Notes: generated by a model from the sequence alone, not told the origin. A stretch of 41,373 bases of DNA from Bacteroidales bacterium (GCA_028702675.1 JAQVOJ010000014.1:1-41373), one strand, 5' to 3'. Numbered from the stretch's first letter, positions 6,571-15,961 are shown. Made by a program: numbers and translations.

Positions 6571-8157
6571 ATGGCAGACATTAAACCATCAGAAGTTTCT
6601 GAAATATTAAAACAACAGCTCGAAGGATTTCAGAATAGCACACAACTTGAAGAGGTTGGCTCTGTATTGGAAGTAGGCGATGGTATTGCTCGAATTTACG
6701 GACTCACAAAAGTTCAGGCAAATGAATTAATAGAATTCGAAAATGGTGATAAAGGTATTGTCCTAAACCTCGAAGAAGATAATGTTGGTGCAGTGTTGCT
6801 GGGAAATAGTTCAGACATTAAAGAAGGAGATACTGTAAAGCGTTTGCAAAGAATAGCATCAATCAAAGTTGGCGAAAGCTTATTGGGAAGAGTTATTAAT
6901 ACAATTGGAGAACCTATAGACGGAAAAGGCCCAATTGAAGGTGAATTATTTGAATTACCTTTGGAAAGAAAAGCTCCCGGAGTTATTTATCGTCAACCGG
7001 TAAACGAACCTATCCAAACAGGAATTACCGCTATTGATGCTATGACACCAATAGGTCGTGGACAGCGTGAGCTAATAATTGGAGACCGTCAGACAGGAAA
7101 AACTGCTATCGCAATTGATACAATAATTAATCAAAAACAATATTACGACAAAGGAGAACCTGTATATTGTATTTATGTAGCCATTGGTCAGAAAGGCTCA
7201 ACAGTAGCTCGTATAGCTGCTATTCTCGAAGACAAAGGAGCTATGCCTTATACTGTAATAGTAAGCTCTACTGCATCCGATCCAGCAGCTATGCAGTTTT
7301 ATGCTCCATTTGCAGGAGCCGCAATTGGAGAATTTTTCAGAGACACCGGTAAACCTGCATTAATTATTTATGACGACTTGAGCAAACAAGCTGTATCATA
7401 CCGAGAAGTATCATTATTGCTCCGTCGCCCTCCAGGACGTGAAGCTTATCCCGGTGATGTTTTTTATTTGCACTCTAGACTGTTAGAAAGAGCTGCAAAA
7501 ATTATTGAATCAGATACAATTGCCAGACAAATGAACGATTTACCCGATTGCTTAAAAGATAAAGTAAAGGGTGGTGGTTCTCTTACTGCATTGCCAATAA
7601 TTGAGACACAAGCAGGAGATGTTTCTGCATATATCCCTACAAATGTAATTTCTATTACTGACGGACAAATTTTCCTCGAAAGCAACTTGTTTAATGCAGG
7701 TGTACGTCCTGCTATTAATGTTGGTATCTCAGTATCGCGAGTAGGAGGTAATGCACAAATTAAATCTATGAAAAAAGTTGCCGGTACTCTTAAAATTGAC
7801 CAGTCGGCATACCGGGAACTTGAAGCATTTGCTAAATTTGGATCAGACCTTGACGCATCAACATTATCTATTATAGATAAAGGTCGTAAAAATGTTGAAA
7901 TATTAAAGCAAGGCCAATATCAACCCGTAAAAGTTGAAGATCAAATTTCGATGATATTTCTTGGAACAAATGCTTTGTTACGAAAAATTCCTATCGATAA
8001 AATTAAAGAATTTGAAAAAGAGTTTCTAAGTTATTTACACTTAAAACACGAAGATGATGTAATGAAACCTCTTGCCGAAGGTAAAATATCAAATGACATT
8101 ACTGATATTTTAAAACAAGTTGCAGCTGAAATAACTGAAAAATACAAAGTTGAATAA
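6571..8157 (+). CDS. atpA: F-type ATP synthase subunit alpha
   Basis: The 528-residue non-catalytic nucleotide-binding subunit of F1. The N-terminal beta barrel is followed by the Walker A loop GDRQTGKT (171-178), the [12 protein letters not shown] strand carrying Walker B, and the late [17 protein letters not shown] motif whose Arg reaches into the catalytic site of beta. Length and motif order are normal. The catalytic partner beta (atpD) and epsilon (atpC) are not in this window, so they must be encoded elsewhere. The stop is two bases before the atpG start (TAATTATG). Confidence 0.98.
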   Translation: MADIKPSEVSEILKQQLEGFQNSTQLEEVGSVLEVGDGIARIYGLTKVQANELIEFENGDKGIVLNLEEDNVGAVLLGNSSDIKEGDTVKRLQRIASIKVGESLLGRVINTIGEPIDGKGPIEGELFELPLERKAPGVIYRQPVNEPIQTGITAIDAMTPIGRGQRELIIGDRQTGKTAIAIDTIINQKQYYDKGEPVYCIYVAIGQKGSTVARIAAILEDKGAMPYTVIVSSTASDPAAMQFYAPFAGAAIGEFFRDTGKPALIIYDDLSKQAVSYREVSLLLRRPPGREAYPGDVFYLHSRLLERAAKIIESDTIARQMNDLPDCLKDKVKGGGSLTALPIIETQAGDVSAYIPTNVISITDGQIFLESNLFNAGVRPAINVGISVSRVGGNAQIKSMKKVAGTLKIDQSAYRELEAFAKFGSDLDASTLSIIDKGRKNVEILKQGQYQPVKVEDQISMIFLGTNALLRKIPIDKIKEFEKEFLSYLHLKHEDDVMKPLAEGKISNDITDILKQVAAEITEKYKVE

Positions 8158-8159
8158 TT

Positions 8160-9032
8160 ATGGGAGGACTTAAAGAAATACGTTTGCGAATAAGTTCTGT
8201 AAAGTCCACAAGGCAAATTACTAGCGCCATGAAAATGGTTGCTGCTGCCAGACTAAAGGGTGCTCAAGACAAAATTACAGGCTTTAGACCCTTTGCAAAA
8301 AAAATGGATGAAATCATTTCAGGCCTTGGCATCGACAGCAAAGAACTCGAAAAATTCCCAATTACTGCACAACCCGAGCCAGATCGTGTTCTTATTGTAT
8401 TATTTACCTCAAACAGAGGACTCTGCGGCGGTTTCAATACTAATATTTATAAAAAATCAATTGAACTGATTGAAAATTCTTATTCAGATCAACTAAAAGA
8501 AAATAATTTGCATTACTTATGTATTGGGCGTAAGGGTGCTGATATGATTAAAAAGAAAAACATTAAAATCATTGAATCTGTCAATGAATTGTATGATGAT
8601 TTAAGTTTTGAAAATGTATCAAAAATGGCAGATCGCTTAATCAATTTCTTTTTATCAGGAGATTATTCGCGAATTGAACTTGTTTACAACGAGTTTAAAA
8701 ATGCTGCCGTTCAGGTACAAAAAACCGAACCTCTTTTACCCGTTGATATATCGCAAGGAGAAGATAGAAGCGGATTTTATATTTTTGAACCAAACCGCGA
8801 AGCATTGCTTAATAATCTGGTACCTAAGATGATTAGGTTAAAGTTTTTTAAAGCAATCCTAGATAGCAATGCTGCTGAACAAGGTGCAAGAATGACAGCA
8901 ATGCATCAAGCTACAGATAATGCTACTGAACTAATTCGTGAACTTACTTTACAATATAACAAAGCTCGTCAAGCTGCGATTACAAACGAAATACTCGAAA
9001 TTACTAGTGGTGCAGAAGCATTAAAATCATAA
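8160..9032 (+). CDS. atpG: F-type ATP synthase subunit gamma
   Basis: The 290-residue central rotor shaft. The N-terminal helix has the family signature RISSVKSTRQITSAMKMVAA (11-30), and the C-terminal helix ends in the conserved MTAMHQATDNATELIRELTLQYNKARQAAIT region, in which the two helices form the coiled coil inside the alpha-beta head. The middle alpha/beta domain carries TSNRGLCGGFN. It is the last gene of the operon and converges with the SixA-like gene. Confidence 0.97.
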   Translation: MGGLKEIRLRISSVKSTRQITSAMKMVAAARLKGAQDKITGFRPFAKKMDEIISGLGIDSKELEKFPITAQPEPDRVLIVLFTSNRGLCGGFNTNIYKKSIELIENSYSDQLKENNLHYLCIGRKGADMIKKKNIKIIESVNELYDDLSFENVSKMADRLINFFLSGDYSRIELVYNEFKNAAVQVQKTEPLLPVDISQGEDRSGFYIFEPNREALLNNLVPKMIRLKFFKAILDSNAAEQGARMTAMHQATDNATELIRELTLQYNKARQAAITNEILEITSGAEALKS

Positions 9033-9076
9033 GATTTAAGAATATAGTATTCAATATCTAATAAGCCTCTTTGATA

Positions 9077-9099
9077 AACTTTAATGTCTTTTTAAAGTT
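9077..9099. terminator. weak hairpin between atpG and the SixA-like gene
   Basis: AACTTTAA (9077-9084) pairs with TTAAAGTT (9092-9099) around the loop TGTCTTT. The stem is A+T-rich and has no clear T tail, so termination is only suggested by its position between convergent stops. Confidence 0.3.
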
Positions 9100-9111
9100 G
9101 ACTAATTCGGA

Positions 9112-9603
9112 TTATTTAAACATCTTGGGAGATAAGAATCTTAGTAACTTACCTGAATCACGAGTTATTTCAGTCCAATAATGGATGTTTAATTCGATAT
9201 GAGCTATTCCACATGTAGGAATATTAATAATATTTTCGTTACACAAAAAGTTGACAAAATTTGTGAGGCAGGGGTTGTGACTAAAAATATATATATGATT
9301 AATATCCTGATTAATAATTTCAATAATATCCATATACTCTTGAATTCCACAATGATAAAGAGATTTATCCAGTATTATTTCATTTAAAGGATAGTTTAAA
9401 TGCTGTGAAAATTCTAAAGCCGTTGAATATGCCCGCACAGCGGGACTGGAGAAAATTACATCTACTTTAGTAAGTTCGTTTTTTGCAATTGTAGCCATCA
9501 TAGGGGCATCCATTTTGCCACGCTTACTTAATGGTCTATCAATATCGTACAAATCATTATCCCAATCGCTTTTTGCATGCCTAACTAAAGTAAGAAGCTT
9601 CAT
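9112..9603 (-). CDS. SixA-like histidine phosphatase
   Basis: A 163-residue single-domain histidine phosphatase. Its active site is VRHAKSDW with the phospho-accepting His9 and Arg8. Arg57 in SSPAVRAY and the second histidine His109 in IFSHNP complete the pocket. Short enzymes of this type include SixA, which dephosphorylates phosphohistidine on signalling proteins; the substrate here is unknown. It lies 31 bases after metG on the same strand, so the two are probably one transcript, though a functional link is not evident. The ATG at 9603 gives a normal N-terminus. Confidence 0.88.
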   Translation of the reverse strand: MKLLTLVRHAKSDWDNDLYDIDRPLSKRGKMDAPMMATIAKNELTKVDVIFSSPAVRAYSTALEFSQHLNYPLNEIILDKSLYHCGIQEYMDIIEIINQDINHIYIFSHNPCLTNFVNFLCNENIINIPTCGIAHIELNIHYWTEITRDSGKLLRFLSPKMFK

Positions 9604-9634
9604 TTATGTGTAATTTGAAAATCAAAATAATTAA

Positions 9635-11668
9635 TTATCCGATTGTACTCCCTGCTACAGAGCTTTCGTCGGGGTTCAAAAACCTTAGAGTCCCATCCGG
9701 CTCTTGCACCATTAAAACCATCCCCTTTGATTCTATCCCTCTTATTTTTCGTGAACTTAGATTGGCTAAAAAGCAAACTTGTTTCCCAATAATTTCAGCA
9801 GGTTCATAGTATTTAGAAATACCACTAACTACTGTACGTTTATCTAATCCGGTATCAAGAGTTAATTTCAAAAGCTTATCTGTTTTTGGAACTTTTTCGG
9901 CTTCAATAATGGTGGCAACACGAATATCAAGTTTTGTAAAATCGTCAAAAGATATCTCTGATTTTGCTGCGACTAATTGTGCGTTATTTTTGTCGTTAAG
10001 TGCCTTTGTTGCCATTAGTTTATCAATCTGTTTTTGAATTTGCTCATCTTCAATTTTTTCAAATAATAATTCTACTGTATTAATATTGTGTTTTGGTTTA
10101 AGAATATCAAACTCATTTATTGTATCCCAAGATACATTCCCTAAATTTAAAAACTGCTTTAGTTTCTTGGCTGTAAATGGAAGAAAAGGTTCGCTTAAAA
10201 CAGCTATAGCAGCACAAATCTGCAATGAATGGTATAAAATAGTCTTTACTTTTTCTTCATCAGTTTTTATTAACTTCCAGGGTTCAGTATCAGCAAGATA
10301 TTTATTCCCAAGCCGCGACAAATTTATTGCTTCTTTTAAAGCTTCTCTAAATTTAAAATTTTCGAGATTACTTTCAATACCCTTTTTGTATTGAAACAAG
10401 AGCTTTCTTATTTCTTTTTCGGTTCCTCCAATATTGCCCGATTGTGGTACAATTCCATTAAAGTATTTATGTGTAAGCACTAATGTTCGGTTTACAAAAT
10501 TGCCTAAGATTGCAACTAATTCATTATTATTACGAGCCTGGAAATCCTTCCAAGTAAAATCATTATCTTTTGTTTCGGGCATATTTGCTGTTAAAACATA
10601 CCTTAAGACGTCTTGCTTTTCTGGAAAATCAATCAAGTATTCATGAAGCCAAACCGCCCAATTTCTGCTGGTCGAAATTTTATCGCCTTCAAGGTTCAAA
10701 AACTCATTTGCAGGCACATTATCAGGGAGTATATAACTACCCTCGTGCTTTAGCATACTTGGAAATATAATACAATGAAAAACGATATTATCTTTTCCAA
10801 TAAAATGTATTAAACGAGTTTCTTTATCTTTCCAGTATTTTTCCCAATCTTTTGTAAGCTCACGTGTAGCACTAATATAACCGATAGGTGCATCAAACCA
10901 AACATAAAGAACTTTGCCTTCGGCATTCTCAAGCGGAACTGGTACACCCCAATCCAAATCACGAGTAACGGCACGGGGCTTAAGTCCACTATCAATCCAC
11001 GATTTACATTGTCCATAAACATTGGATTTCCACTCCTTATGATCTTCTAATATCCACTGCTTCAACTCATCTTCGTATTTATCTAAAGGCAAATACCAAT
11101 GCTTTGTTTCTTTTAAAATTGGCTTATTCCCACTTATTACGGAATGTGGATTTAATAATTCTGTTGGACTTAACGAACTCCCACATTTCTCGCATTGATC
11201 TCCATAGGCATCCTCGTAACCACATTTAGGACAAGTCCCCTTAATATATCTGTCTGCTAAAAACTCTTGTTCTTGTTCATCATAATACTGTTCGCTAATT
11301 TTTTCAACAAATTCTCCTTTTTCTATCATGGTAATAAAAAACTCTGCAGCAGTTTTATGGTGCAATTTACTGCTCGTCCTACTATAGATATCGAAACTAA
11401 TCCCAAATTCAGAAAATGACTTTTTTATAATTTTATGATAACGATCAACTACTTGTTGGGGGGTAATACCTTCATTTTTAGCTCTTAAAGTTATGGGTAC
11501 TCCATGTTCATCTGAACCACCAATAAATAACACATCTTTTCCTCTAAGTCTTAAATATCTAACATAAATATCTGCCGGAACATATACTCCTGCTAAATGT
11601 CCAATGTGAATGGGACCGTTTGCATATGGCAAAGCCGAAGTTATTAAGTATCTTTTATATTCTTTCAT
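9635..11668 (-). CDS. metG: methionyl-tRNA synthetase
   Basis: MetG charges tRNA-Met in the cytoplasm. From the chosen start (677 residues) there is the HIGH motif (residues 21-24), a zinc knuckle with Cys146, 149, 159 and 162, the KMSKS-equivalent KISTS (330-334), the anticodon-binding helical domain, and a C-terminal EMAP/Trbp111-like tRNA-binding domain (about 573-677, [11 protein letters not shown] onward) that dimerises the enzyme. The reading frame is open back to 11707, but a -7 box (TATCTTTG, 11693-11686) lies inside that extension. Translation must therefore begin at 11671 or 11668; I chose 11668 (MKEYKRY). It is followed by the SixA-like gene. Confidence 0.96.
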   Translation of the reverse strand: MKEYKRYLITSALPYANGPIHIGHLAGVYVPADIYVRYLRLRGKDVLFIGGSDEHGVPITLRAKNEGITPQQVVDRYHKIIKKSFSEFGISFDIYSRTSSKLHHKTAAEFFITMIEKGEFVEKISEQYYDEQEQEFLADRYIKGTCPKCGYEDAYGDQCEKCGSSLSPTELLNPHSVISGNKPILKETKHWYLPLDKYEDELKQWILEDHKEWKSNVYGQCKSWIDSGLKPRAVTRDLDWGVPVPLENAEGKVLYVWFDAPIGYISATRELTKDWEKYWKDKETRLIHFIGKDNIVFHCIIFPSMLKHEGSYILPDNVPANEFLNLEGDKISTSRNWAVWLHEYLIDFPEKQDVLRYVLTANMPETKDNDFTWKDFQARNNNELVAILGNFVNRTLVLTHKYFNGIVPQSGNIGGTEKEIRKLLFQYKKGIESNLENFKFREALKEAINLSRLGNKYLADTEPWKLIKTDEEKVKTILYHSLQICAAIAVLSEPFLPFTAKKLKQFLNLGNVSWDTINEFDILKPKHNINTVELLFEKIEDEQIQKQIDKLMATKALNDKNNAQLVAAKSEISFDDFTKLDIRVATIIEAEKVPKTDKLLKLTLDTGLDKRTVVSGISKYYEPAEIIGKQVCFLANLSSRKIRGIESKGMVLMVQEPDGTLRFLNPDESSVAGSTIG

Positions 11669-11685
11669 CATTTCAATTTTTTTTG

Positions 11686-11693
11686 CAAAGATA
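11686..11693 (-). promoter_or_regulatory. -7 box (TATCTTTG) of metG
   Basis: It is a perfect TAnnTTTG on the minus strand, 15-18 bases before the two candidate ATGs. It implies a very short 5' leader and excludes the upstream start at 11707. No good -33 TTTG is seen at 19 nt. Confidence 0.6.
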
Positions 11694-11757
11694 AGAATAC
11701 AGCTCAAAATGTAGATAATTTAGTTTACTCAATTAAAAGTATGTCAAATCTATAGTG

Positions 11758-11789
11758 TTGCAAATATTGAGATATAAATATTAATTTTG
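11758..11789 (+). promoter_or_regulatory. promoter of the LD-carboxypeptidase gene
   Basis: TAATTTTG (11782-11789) fits TAnnTTTG, and TTG (11758-11760) lies 21 nt upstream as a -33 core. The start codon is 40 bases downstream. Confidence 0.5.
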
Positions 11790-11829
11790 AGCAAATTAAT
11801 ATTTACTTTATTATTTCTAATTTGATATT

Positions 11830-12726
11830 ATGATAATTCCACCTAAACTTAAACAGAATGATTTAATCGCAATTCTAAGTCCTTCGGGTCGAATAAATTC
11901 TAATATAATTGATAATGCAAAAACAAAATTAGAACAAAAAGGATATAGAGTAAAAATATTAAAACATGCAAAAGGGAATTATTATCAGTATGCTGCAACA
12001 GATAGCCAAAGACTTGAAGACTTGCAAAATGCCTTAGATAATCCTGAAATTTCTTGCATACTTTGTGCAAGAGGTGGATATGGTGCTATCAGAATTGTAG
12101 ATAAATTAAACTTTACGGAAATAAAAAAACACCCTAAATGGGTAGTTGGTTTTAGTGATATTACAGTATTGCATAGTGCTTTTCAAAATGCAGGTATTGC
12201 TAGCATTCATGGACCTATGGCTAAGAGCATTAGTAATGATGACTTCATTGCAGCAAAATATCTTTTTCAAGCTTTAGAAAACAATAATTTAGAATATAAT
12301 TTTAAAAACCACTTTCTTAATAAAACAGGAAAAGTAAAATCATTATTAACAGGAGGAAACCTATCTGTATTAGCAGGACTTTTAGGAACACCATATATGC
12401 CAGACTTAAAAAATAAAATTTTGCTTATCGAAGACCTAAACGAATACTTATACAAACTTGATAGAATAATGTGGAGTTTTAAACTTGCCGGCATCTTTAA
12501 ACAAATTAGAGGCTTAGTTGTAGGGGGCTTTACCGATATGCTTGACAATGATAATCCTTTTGGAAAAAATGCTTATGAAATTATTGCCGAGCATGTTAAC
12601 GAATACAATTATCCGATAGCATTTAATTTTTCAGTTGGGCATATTTTAGGTAACCATTCGGTAGTAATGGGAGCAGAAGCAGAACTTTGTGTAGATGAAT
12701 CATCTCATTTATCACAAAAGTGGTAG
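11830..12726 (+). CDS. LD-carboxypeptidase (peptidase S66 family)
   Basis: A 298-residue cytoplasmic-type serine peptidase of the LdcA family, which trims the terminal D-Ala from murein tetrapeptides during wall recycling. The catalytic triad is readable: nucleophile Ser109 in GFSD, Glu201 in LLIEDLNEY, and His271 in SVGHILGNH. The ARGGYG motif (80-85) is also typical. No signal peptide is seen, which agrees with a recycling role. Its own promoter lies upstream. The stop is only 3 bases from the stop of the convergent phosphohexomutase gene. The E. coli symbol ldcA would be reasonable but orthology was not tested. Confidence 0.92.
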   Translation: MIIPPKLKQNDLIAILSPSGRINSNIIDNAKTKLEQKGYRVKILKHAKGNYYQYAATDSQRLEDLQNALDNPEISCILCARGGYGAIRIVDKLNFTEIKKHPKWVVGFSDITVLHSAFQNAGIASIHGPMAKSISNDDFIAAKYLFQALENNNLEYNFKNHFLNKTGKVKSLLTGGNLSVLAGLLGTPYMPDLKNKILLIEDLNEYLYKLDRIMWSFKLAGIFKQIRGLVVGGFTDMLDNDNPFGKNAYEIIAEHVNEYNYPIAFNFSVGHILGNHSVVMGAEAELCVDESSHLSQKW

Positions 12727-12729
12727 ATG

Positions 12730-14121
12730 CTAATCAATAAGTATATTTATTTCCTTAATAATATTTTGAGCTAATAAATCAGCATTTTTATTGTTAGTAC
12801 TTTCTGCATAAATCCTAATAATAGGTTCAGTATTCGATTTACGTAGATGTACCCATTCAGAATTATTAAATATTATCTTAATACCATCAGCAGTATTAAT
12901 TTCCTTATCTTGATATTTCTTGTGTATTAATGATAATACATTATCCACGTCAATATCGGGTGTAAGTTGTATTTTATTTTTTGAAATTACATAGTTAGGA
13001 TAACCTGCCCTAAGCTTAGATACAGAAGTTCCTCGTTTTGCAAGATTGGTTAAGAACAATGCAATCCCAACTAATGCATCTCTACCATAATGAAGCGGTG
13101 GATAAATAACTCCTCCATTACCCTCTCCACCTATAACTGCATTTTGTTTTTTCATTTCAGCAACCACATTTACTTCTCCAACAGCCGAAGCAAAATGTTT
13201 TCCGCCATAAGATTCTGTAATATCTCTAAGTGCACGTGTTGAAGACATATTACTTACAGTATTTCCTTTTTTATGCTGAAGAATGTAATCAGCCACAGCA
13301 ACTAACGTGTATTCTTCTCCAAACATTTTTCCATCTTCACAAACAATAGCCAGCCTATCAACATCAGGGTCAACAACAAAGCCGACATCAGCTTTTTTGT
13401 TTACTATAAGCTCCGAAATTTCGGTTAAATGCTCAGGTAAAGGTTCAGGATTGTGTGGAAATTCACCTGTTGGCTCCGTATATAACTCTATAATTTCTTT
13501 AACTCCTAAAGCTTTAAGCAAAGGGGGAATACATATACCTCCAACAGAATTAACACAATCAATTGCAACCGTAAAATTAGCTTTTTGTATTGCACTAATG
13601 TCAACCAACTCTAAATCTATAATTGACCTAATATGCTTCAACTCATAATTACCAATAAAAGAAACAGTGCCAATATTGTCGATATCAGAGAAATCAAATT
13701 CTGCTGCTTCTGCAAGCTTTAAAATGTATTTCCCCTCTTCGGCATTTAAAAACTCCCCTTTATTATTCAAAAGTTTTAATGCATTCCATTGTCTTGGGTT
13801 ATGACTTGCAGTAATAATTATTCCTCCATAGGCATTTTCAAATTTTACAGCCATTTCGGTAGTTGGTGTACTTGCCATACCAATATCAATTACATTACAC
13901 CCCATGCTACATAAAGTCTGATTAACAATGCTATGTACCATTTTCCCCGAAATTCTTGCATCTCTACCTGTTACAATACTAATGCTCTTTTTCTTGTTTA
14001 GATTTTGAATCAAATCAGCATAAGCCGCAGTAAACTTTACAATATCAATAGGGCTAAGTCCTTCTCCTTGTTTACCACCAATTGTACCTCTAATCCCTGA
14101 AATAGATTTAATTAATGTCAT
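12730..14121 (-). CDS. glmM: phosphoglucosamine mutase-like phosphohexomutase
   Basis: A 463-residue alpha-D-phosphohexomutase. The phosphoserine loop is TASHNP with Ser106, the Mg2+ loop is DPDVDR (251-256), the sugar-binding loop is GGEGNGGVIYP, and the phosphate-binding C-terminal loop is RKSNTEPIIRIYAES. The start MTLIKSISGIRGTIGG is typical of Bacteroidota enzymes annotated GlmM, which convert glucosamine-6-phosphate to glucosamine-1-phosphate for UDP-GlcNAc. GEGNGG rather than GEMSGH in the sugar loop argues for GlmM over PMM/PGM. It converges with the LD-carboxypeptidase gene with no room for a terminator. Substrate specificity is inferred from motif and clade. Confidence 0.88.
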   Translation of the reverse strand: MTLIKSISGIRGTIGGKQGEGLSPIDIVKFTAAYADLIQNLNKKKSISIVTGRDARISGKMVHSIVNQTLCSMGCNVIDIGMASTPTTEMAVKFENAYGGIIITASHNPRQWNALKLLNNKGEFLNAEEGKYILKLAEAAEFDFSDIDNIGTVSFIGNYELKHIRSIIDLELVDISAIQKANFTVAIDCVNSVGGICIPPLLKALGVKEIIELYTEPTGEFPHNPEPLPEHLTEISELIVNKKADVGFVVDPDVDRLAIVCEDGKMFGEEYTLVAVADYILQHKKGNTVSNMSSTRALRDITESYGGKHFASAVGEVNVVAEMKKQNAVIGGEGNGGVIYPPLHYGRDALVGIALFLTNLAKRGTSVSKLRAGYPNYVISKNKIQLTPDIDVDNVLSLIHKKYQDKEINTADGIKIIFNNSEWVHLRKSNTEPIIRIYAESTNNKNADLLAQNIIKEINILID

Positions 14122-14138
14122 AAATTATTATTTTTAGT

Positions 14139-14146
14139 CAAAATTA
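14139..14146 (-). promoter_or_regulatory. possible -7 box (TAATTTTG) of glmM
   Basis: It matches TAnnTTTG on the minus strand 18 bases before the ATG. No -33 partner lies at the usual distance, and the region is very A+T-rich, so a chance match is possible. Confidence 0.35.
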
Positions 14147-14284
14147 TAAAATCAATACATAATCTAATACTATTATATTGCAAAACATTATGTAGAACCT
14201 TTAATTATTTACTTCTTCTTATTAAGCATACAATAATACAAATGTTTAGTTTCTAAAAACCATTTATTACAAATAATTTTTCTT

Positions 14285-14315
14285 TTTGAAAGAATAAATA
14301 TATTGTATATATTTG
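14285..14315 (+). promoter_or_regulatory. rpsU promoter (TTTG-N19-TATATTTG)
   Basis: The -33 TTTG (14285-14288) and the -7 TATATTTG (14308-14315) are separated by exactly 19 nt, a full match to the Bacteroidota vegetative promoter. The rest of the 14122-14345 gap is A+T-rich and holds nothing else I recognise. Confidence 0.8.
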
Positions 14316-14345
14316 CAGCCCTAAAAATAGAAAATACTAACGGAT

Positions 14346-14537
14346 ATGATTATAGTACCTGTAAAAGAAGGCGAAAACATTGACAGAGCATTAAAACGCT
14401 TTAAACGTAAATTTGAGAAGACAGGAGTAATTAAAGAATTACGTAATCGTCAAGCATTCACAAAACCTTCGATAGAAAAGCGTCAGCAAAAGCTACGCGC
14501 TATGTACAGACAGAAACTGCAAGATTTAGAGCAATAG
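14346..14537 (+). CDS. rpsU: 30S ribosomal protein bS21
   Basis: A 63-residue basic ribosomal protein. MIIVPVKEGENIDRALKRFKRK is the standard N-terminus. Tyr54, in RAMYRQKL, sits at the position reported from Flavobacterium johnsoniae ribosome structures to stack on the 16S 3' tail and hide the anti-Shine-Dalgarno (recalled from literature). Its own start context is ACGGATATG, with no strong Shine-Dalgarno, unlike the F. johnsoniae rpsU, which is reported to have one. It heads an rpsU-xerC-hpf cluster under a full-consensus promoter. Confidence 0.97.
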   Translation: MIIVPVKEGENIDRALKRFKRKFEKTGVIKELRNRQAFTKPSIEKRQQKLRAMYRQKLQDLEQ

Positions 14538-14586
14538 TTTTTGTTTTTTAGTTATTTTTCGCTTGTTTTTTGAAACAAAGCCTAAT

Positions 14587-14611
14587 TATTTACGTAAATA
14601 TTATTACGTGA
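14587..14611. promoter_or_regulatory. palindrome with a partial second copy upstream of xerC
   Basis: TATTTACGTAAATA (14587-14600) is a perfect 14-bp inverted repeat. A near half-copy TTACGTGA starts 14 bases after the first TTACGTAA. The xerC ATG is 14 bases further on. The arrangement resembles a tandem operator, but A+T-rich palindromes also occur by chance. Confidence 0.35.
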
Positions 14612-14624
14612 TTATAATTGACAT

Positions 14625-15512
14625 ATGTTAATAAAACAATTTGAGAAATATCTTACTTACGAAAAGAGATATTCGCATAATACAGTAATTGCATACATTC
14701 AAGATATAAATCAATTTTTCCAATTTCTAAAATTAAAAGAAGAAATTGATTTAGAAAAATATGTAGAAATAAAGCATATAAGAAATTGGATGATAAGTTT
14801 AATATCTGAAGGAGTTAAGCCAAGAACCGTACATCGCAAAATTACAAGTTTAAGAGTATATTTTAAATACCTTCAACAAAACTCTTACATTACAAGTAAT
14901 CCTGCTCTAAGAGTAAATCCTCCCAAGATGAGTAAAAAACTTCCGGAATTTGTTCCCGAACATCAAATGAATGAACTCGATATACCCGGACTATTTACAG
15001 ATGATTTTTCAGGGATTCGCGACAGAATTATTCTTGAGATGTTATACAATACAGGAATGCGTGTATCTGAGATGGTAGGTCTTAGAAACATTGATATCAG
15101 CACATCTGAAAAAACAGTTAAAGTTACAGGCAAACGAAATAAACAAAGAATTATTCCGTTAAACAATTATATTATTAATTTAATAATAAGGTACGAATCA
15201 GTGAAGAAAAAAAGTGGATTAAATATGTCTTCAAATATTCCTTTCATTTTAACTAATAAAGGATCCGGAGCTTACAGTAAATTCATATATCGTAAGGTAA
15301 ATCATTACCTTAGTGTAATTTCTACAATACAAAAAAAATCACCTCATGTACTCAGGCACACTTTTGCTACCCATATGTTAAATAATGGCGCCGACTTAAA
15401 TGCTATTAAAGAATTATTAGGTCATAGTAATTTATCAGCAACACAAGTTTATACACACAACACATTTGAGCAAATAAAAAAAGTATATAACCAAGCTCAT
15501 CCCAGAGCATAA
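14625..15512 (+). CDS. xerC: XerC/XerD-type tyrosine recombinase
   Basis: A 295-residue site-specific recombinase of the Xer type, which resolves chromosome dimers at dif with its partner and FtsK. An N-terminal SAM-like core-binding domain (about 1-85) precedes the catalytic domain. The catalytic residues are Arg146 (TGMRVSE), Lys170 (TGKR), His241 and Arg244 (PHVLRH), His267 (LLGHSNL) and Tyr276 (QVYTH). Length, the intact catalytic set and the housekeeping context (rpsU before, hpf 21 bases after) argue for the chromosomal Xer protein rather than a mobile-element integrase. XerC versus XerD cannot be settled without comparing the second copy in the genome. Confidence 0.9.
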   Translation: MLIKQFEKYLTYEKRYSHNTVIAYIQDINQFFQFLKLKEEIDLEKYVEIKHIRNWMISLISEGVKPRTVHRKITSLRVYFKYLQQNSYITSNPALRVNPPKMSKKLPEFVPEHQMNELDIPGLFTDDFSGIRDRIILEMLYNTGMRVSEMVGLRNIDISTSEKTVKVTGKRNKQRIIPLNNYIINLIIRYESVKKKSGLNMSSNIPFILTNKGSGAYSKFIYRKVNHYLSVISTIQKKSPHVLRHTFATHMLNNGADLNAIKELLGHSNLSATQVYTHNTFEQIKKVYNQAHPRA

Positions 15513-15519
15513 TTTAATT

Positions 15520-15526
15520 AAGGAGG
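15520..15526 (+). promoter_or_regulatory. strong Shine-Dalgarno of hpf (AAGGAGG)
   Basis: AAGGAGG lies 7 bases before the hpf ATG, close to ideal spacing. Only nusG has a comparable site in this window; all other starts have A+T-rich leaders. Confidence 0.8.
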
Positions 15527-15533
15527 AAACAAC

Positions 15534-15836
15534 ATGAATATTACAATTCACTCTTTACATTTTGATGCCGATAAGAAATTAATCGACTACATCGAAAACA
15601 AAGTAGGAAAACTATCTCAGGTTTCGGATGATATTTTAGGAGCAGATGTAACATTAAAATTAGAAAACAATGGAGAACGAGACAACAAAATCGCAGAAAT
15701 AAAAATAGATATTCCACGAGTAAATGATTTATTTGCCAAGAAGCAGACAAAAACCTTTGAAGAGTCTATTGATACAGCAACACAGGCACTCCGTCGTCAG
15801 ATTTTAAAGTCTAAGAAAAAGCAACGCGGACTATGA
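15534..15836 (+). CDS. hpf: ribosome hibernation-promoting factor, short form
   Basis: A 100-residue protein of the HPF/RaiA (YfiA) family, which binds the decoding region of idle 30S subunits. The beta-alpha-beta-beta-beta-alpha fold begins MNITIHSLHFDADKKLIDYIENKV and continues with GADVTLKLENN and KIAEIKIDIPR. It ends at residue 100 in a basic tail (LKSKKKQRGL), so it lacks the C-terminal dimerisation domain of long HPF. It has a strong Shine-Dalgarno (AAGGAGG), which is exceptional here, and follows xerC by 21 bases. A terminator was not found; a tRNA promoter lies 24 bases downstream. Confidence 0.93.
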   Translation: MNITIHSLHFDADKKLIDYIENKVGKLSQVSDDILGADVTLKLENNGERDNKIAEIKIDIPRVNDLFAKKQTKTFEESIDTATQALRRQILKSKKKQRGL

Positions 15837-15859
15837 TTTTATAAAAAATATCTTTTTTT

Positions 15860-15890
15860 TTTGGAATCAATCAAATTATTTATACATTTG
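15860..15890 (+). promoter_or_regulatory. promoter of the tRNA-tuf operon (TTTG-N19-TACATTTG)
   Basis: TTTG (15860-15863), exactly 19 nt, then TACATTTG (15883-15890): a full consensus match. The first tRNA begins 72 bases downstream. It probably drives the four tRNAs and tuf, and by read-through the genes beyond. Confidence 0.8.
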
Positions 15891-15961
15891 CAAACCTTTT
15901 TAGAAAGGTATTTAGGTCGTTCTTAAAATGTTGATAATTTGAGTTGAAAACAACTATTAAA

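Noticed and set aside
14625-15512. Tyrosine recombinase as the integrase of a mobile element
   Set aside because: It has the Xer length and catalytic set, and sits in a housekeeping cluster; no attachment repeats, cargo genes or tRNA-end duplication are visible.
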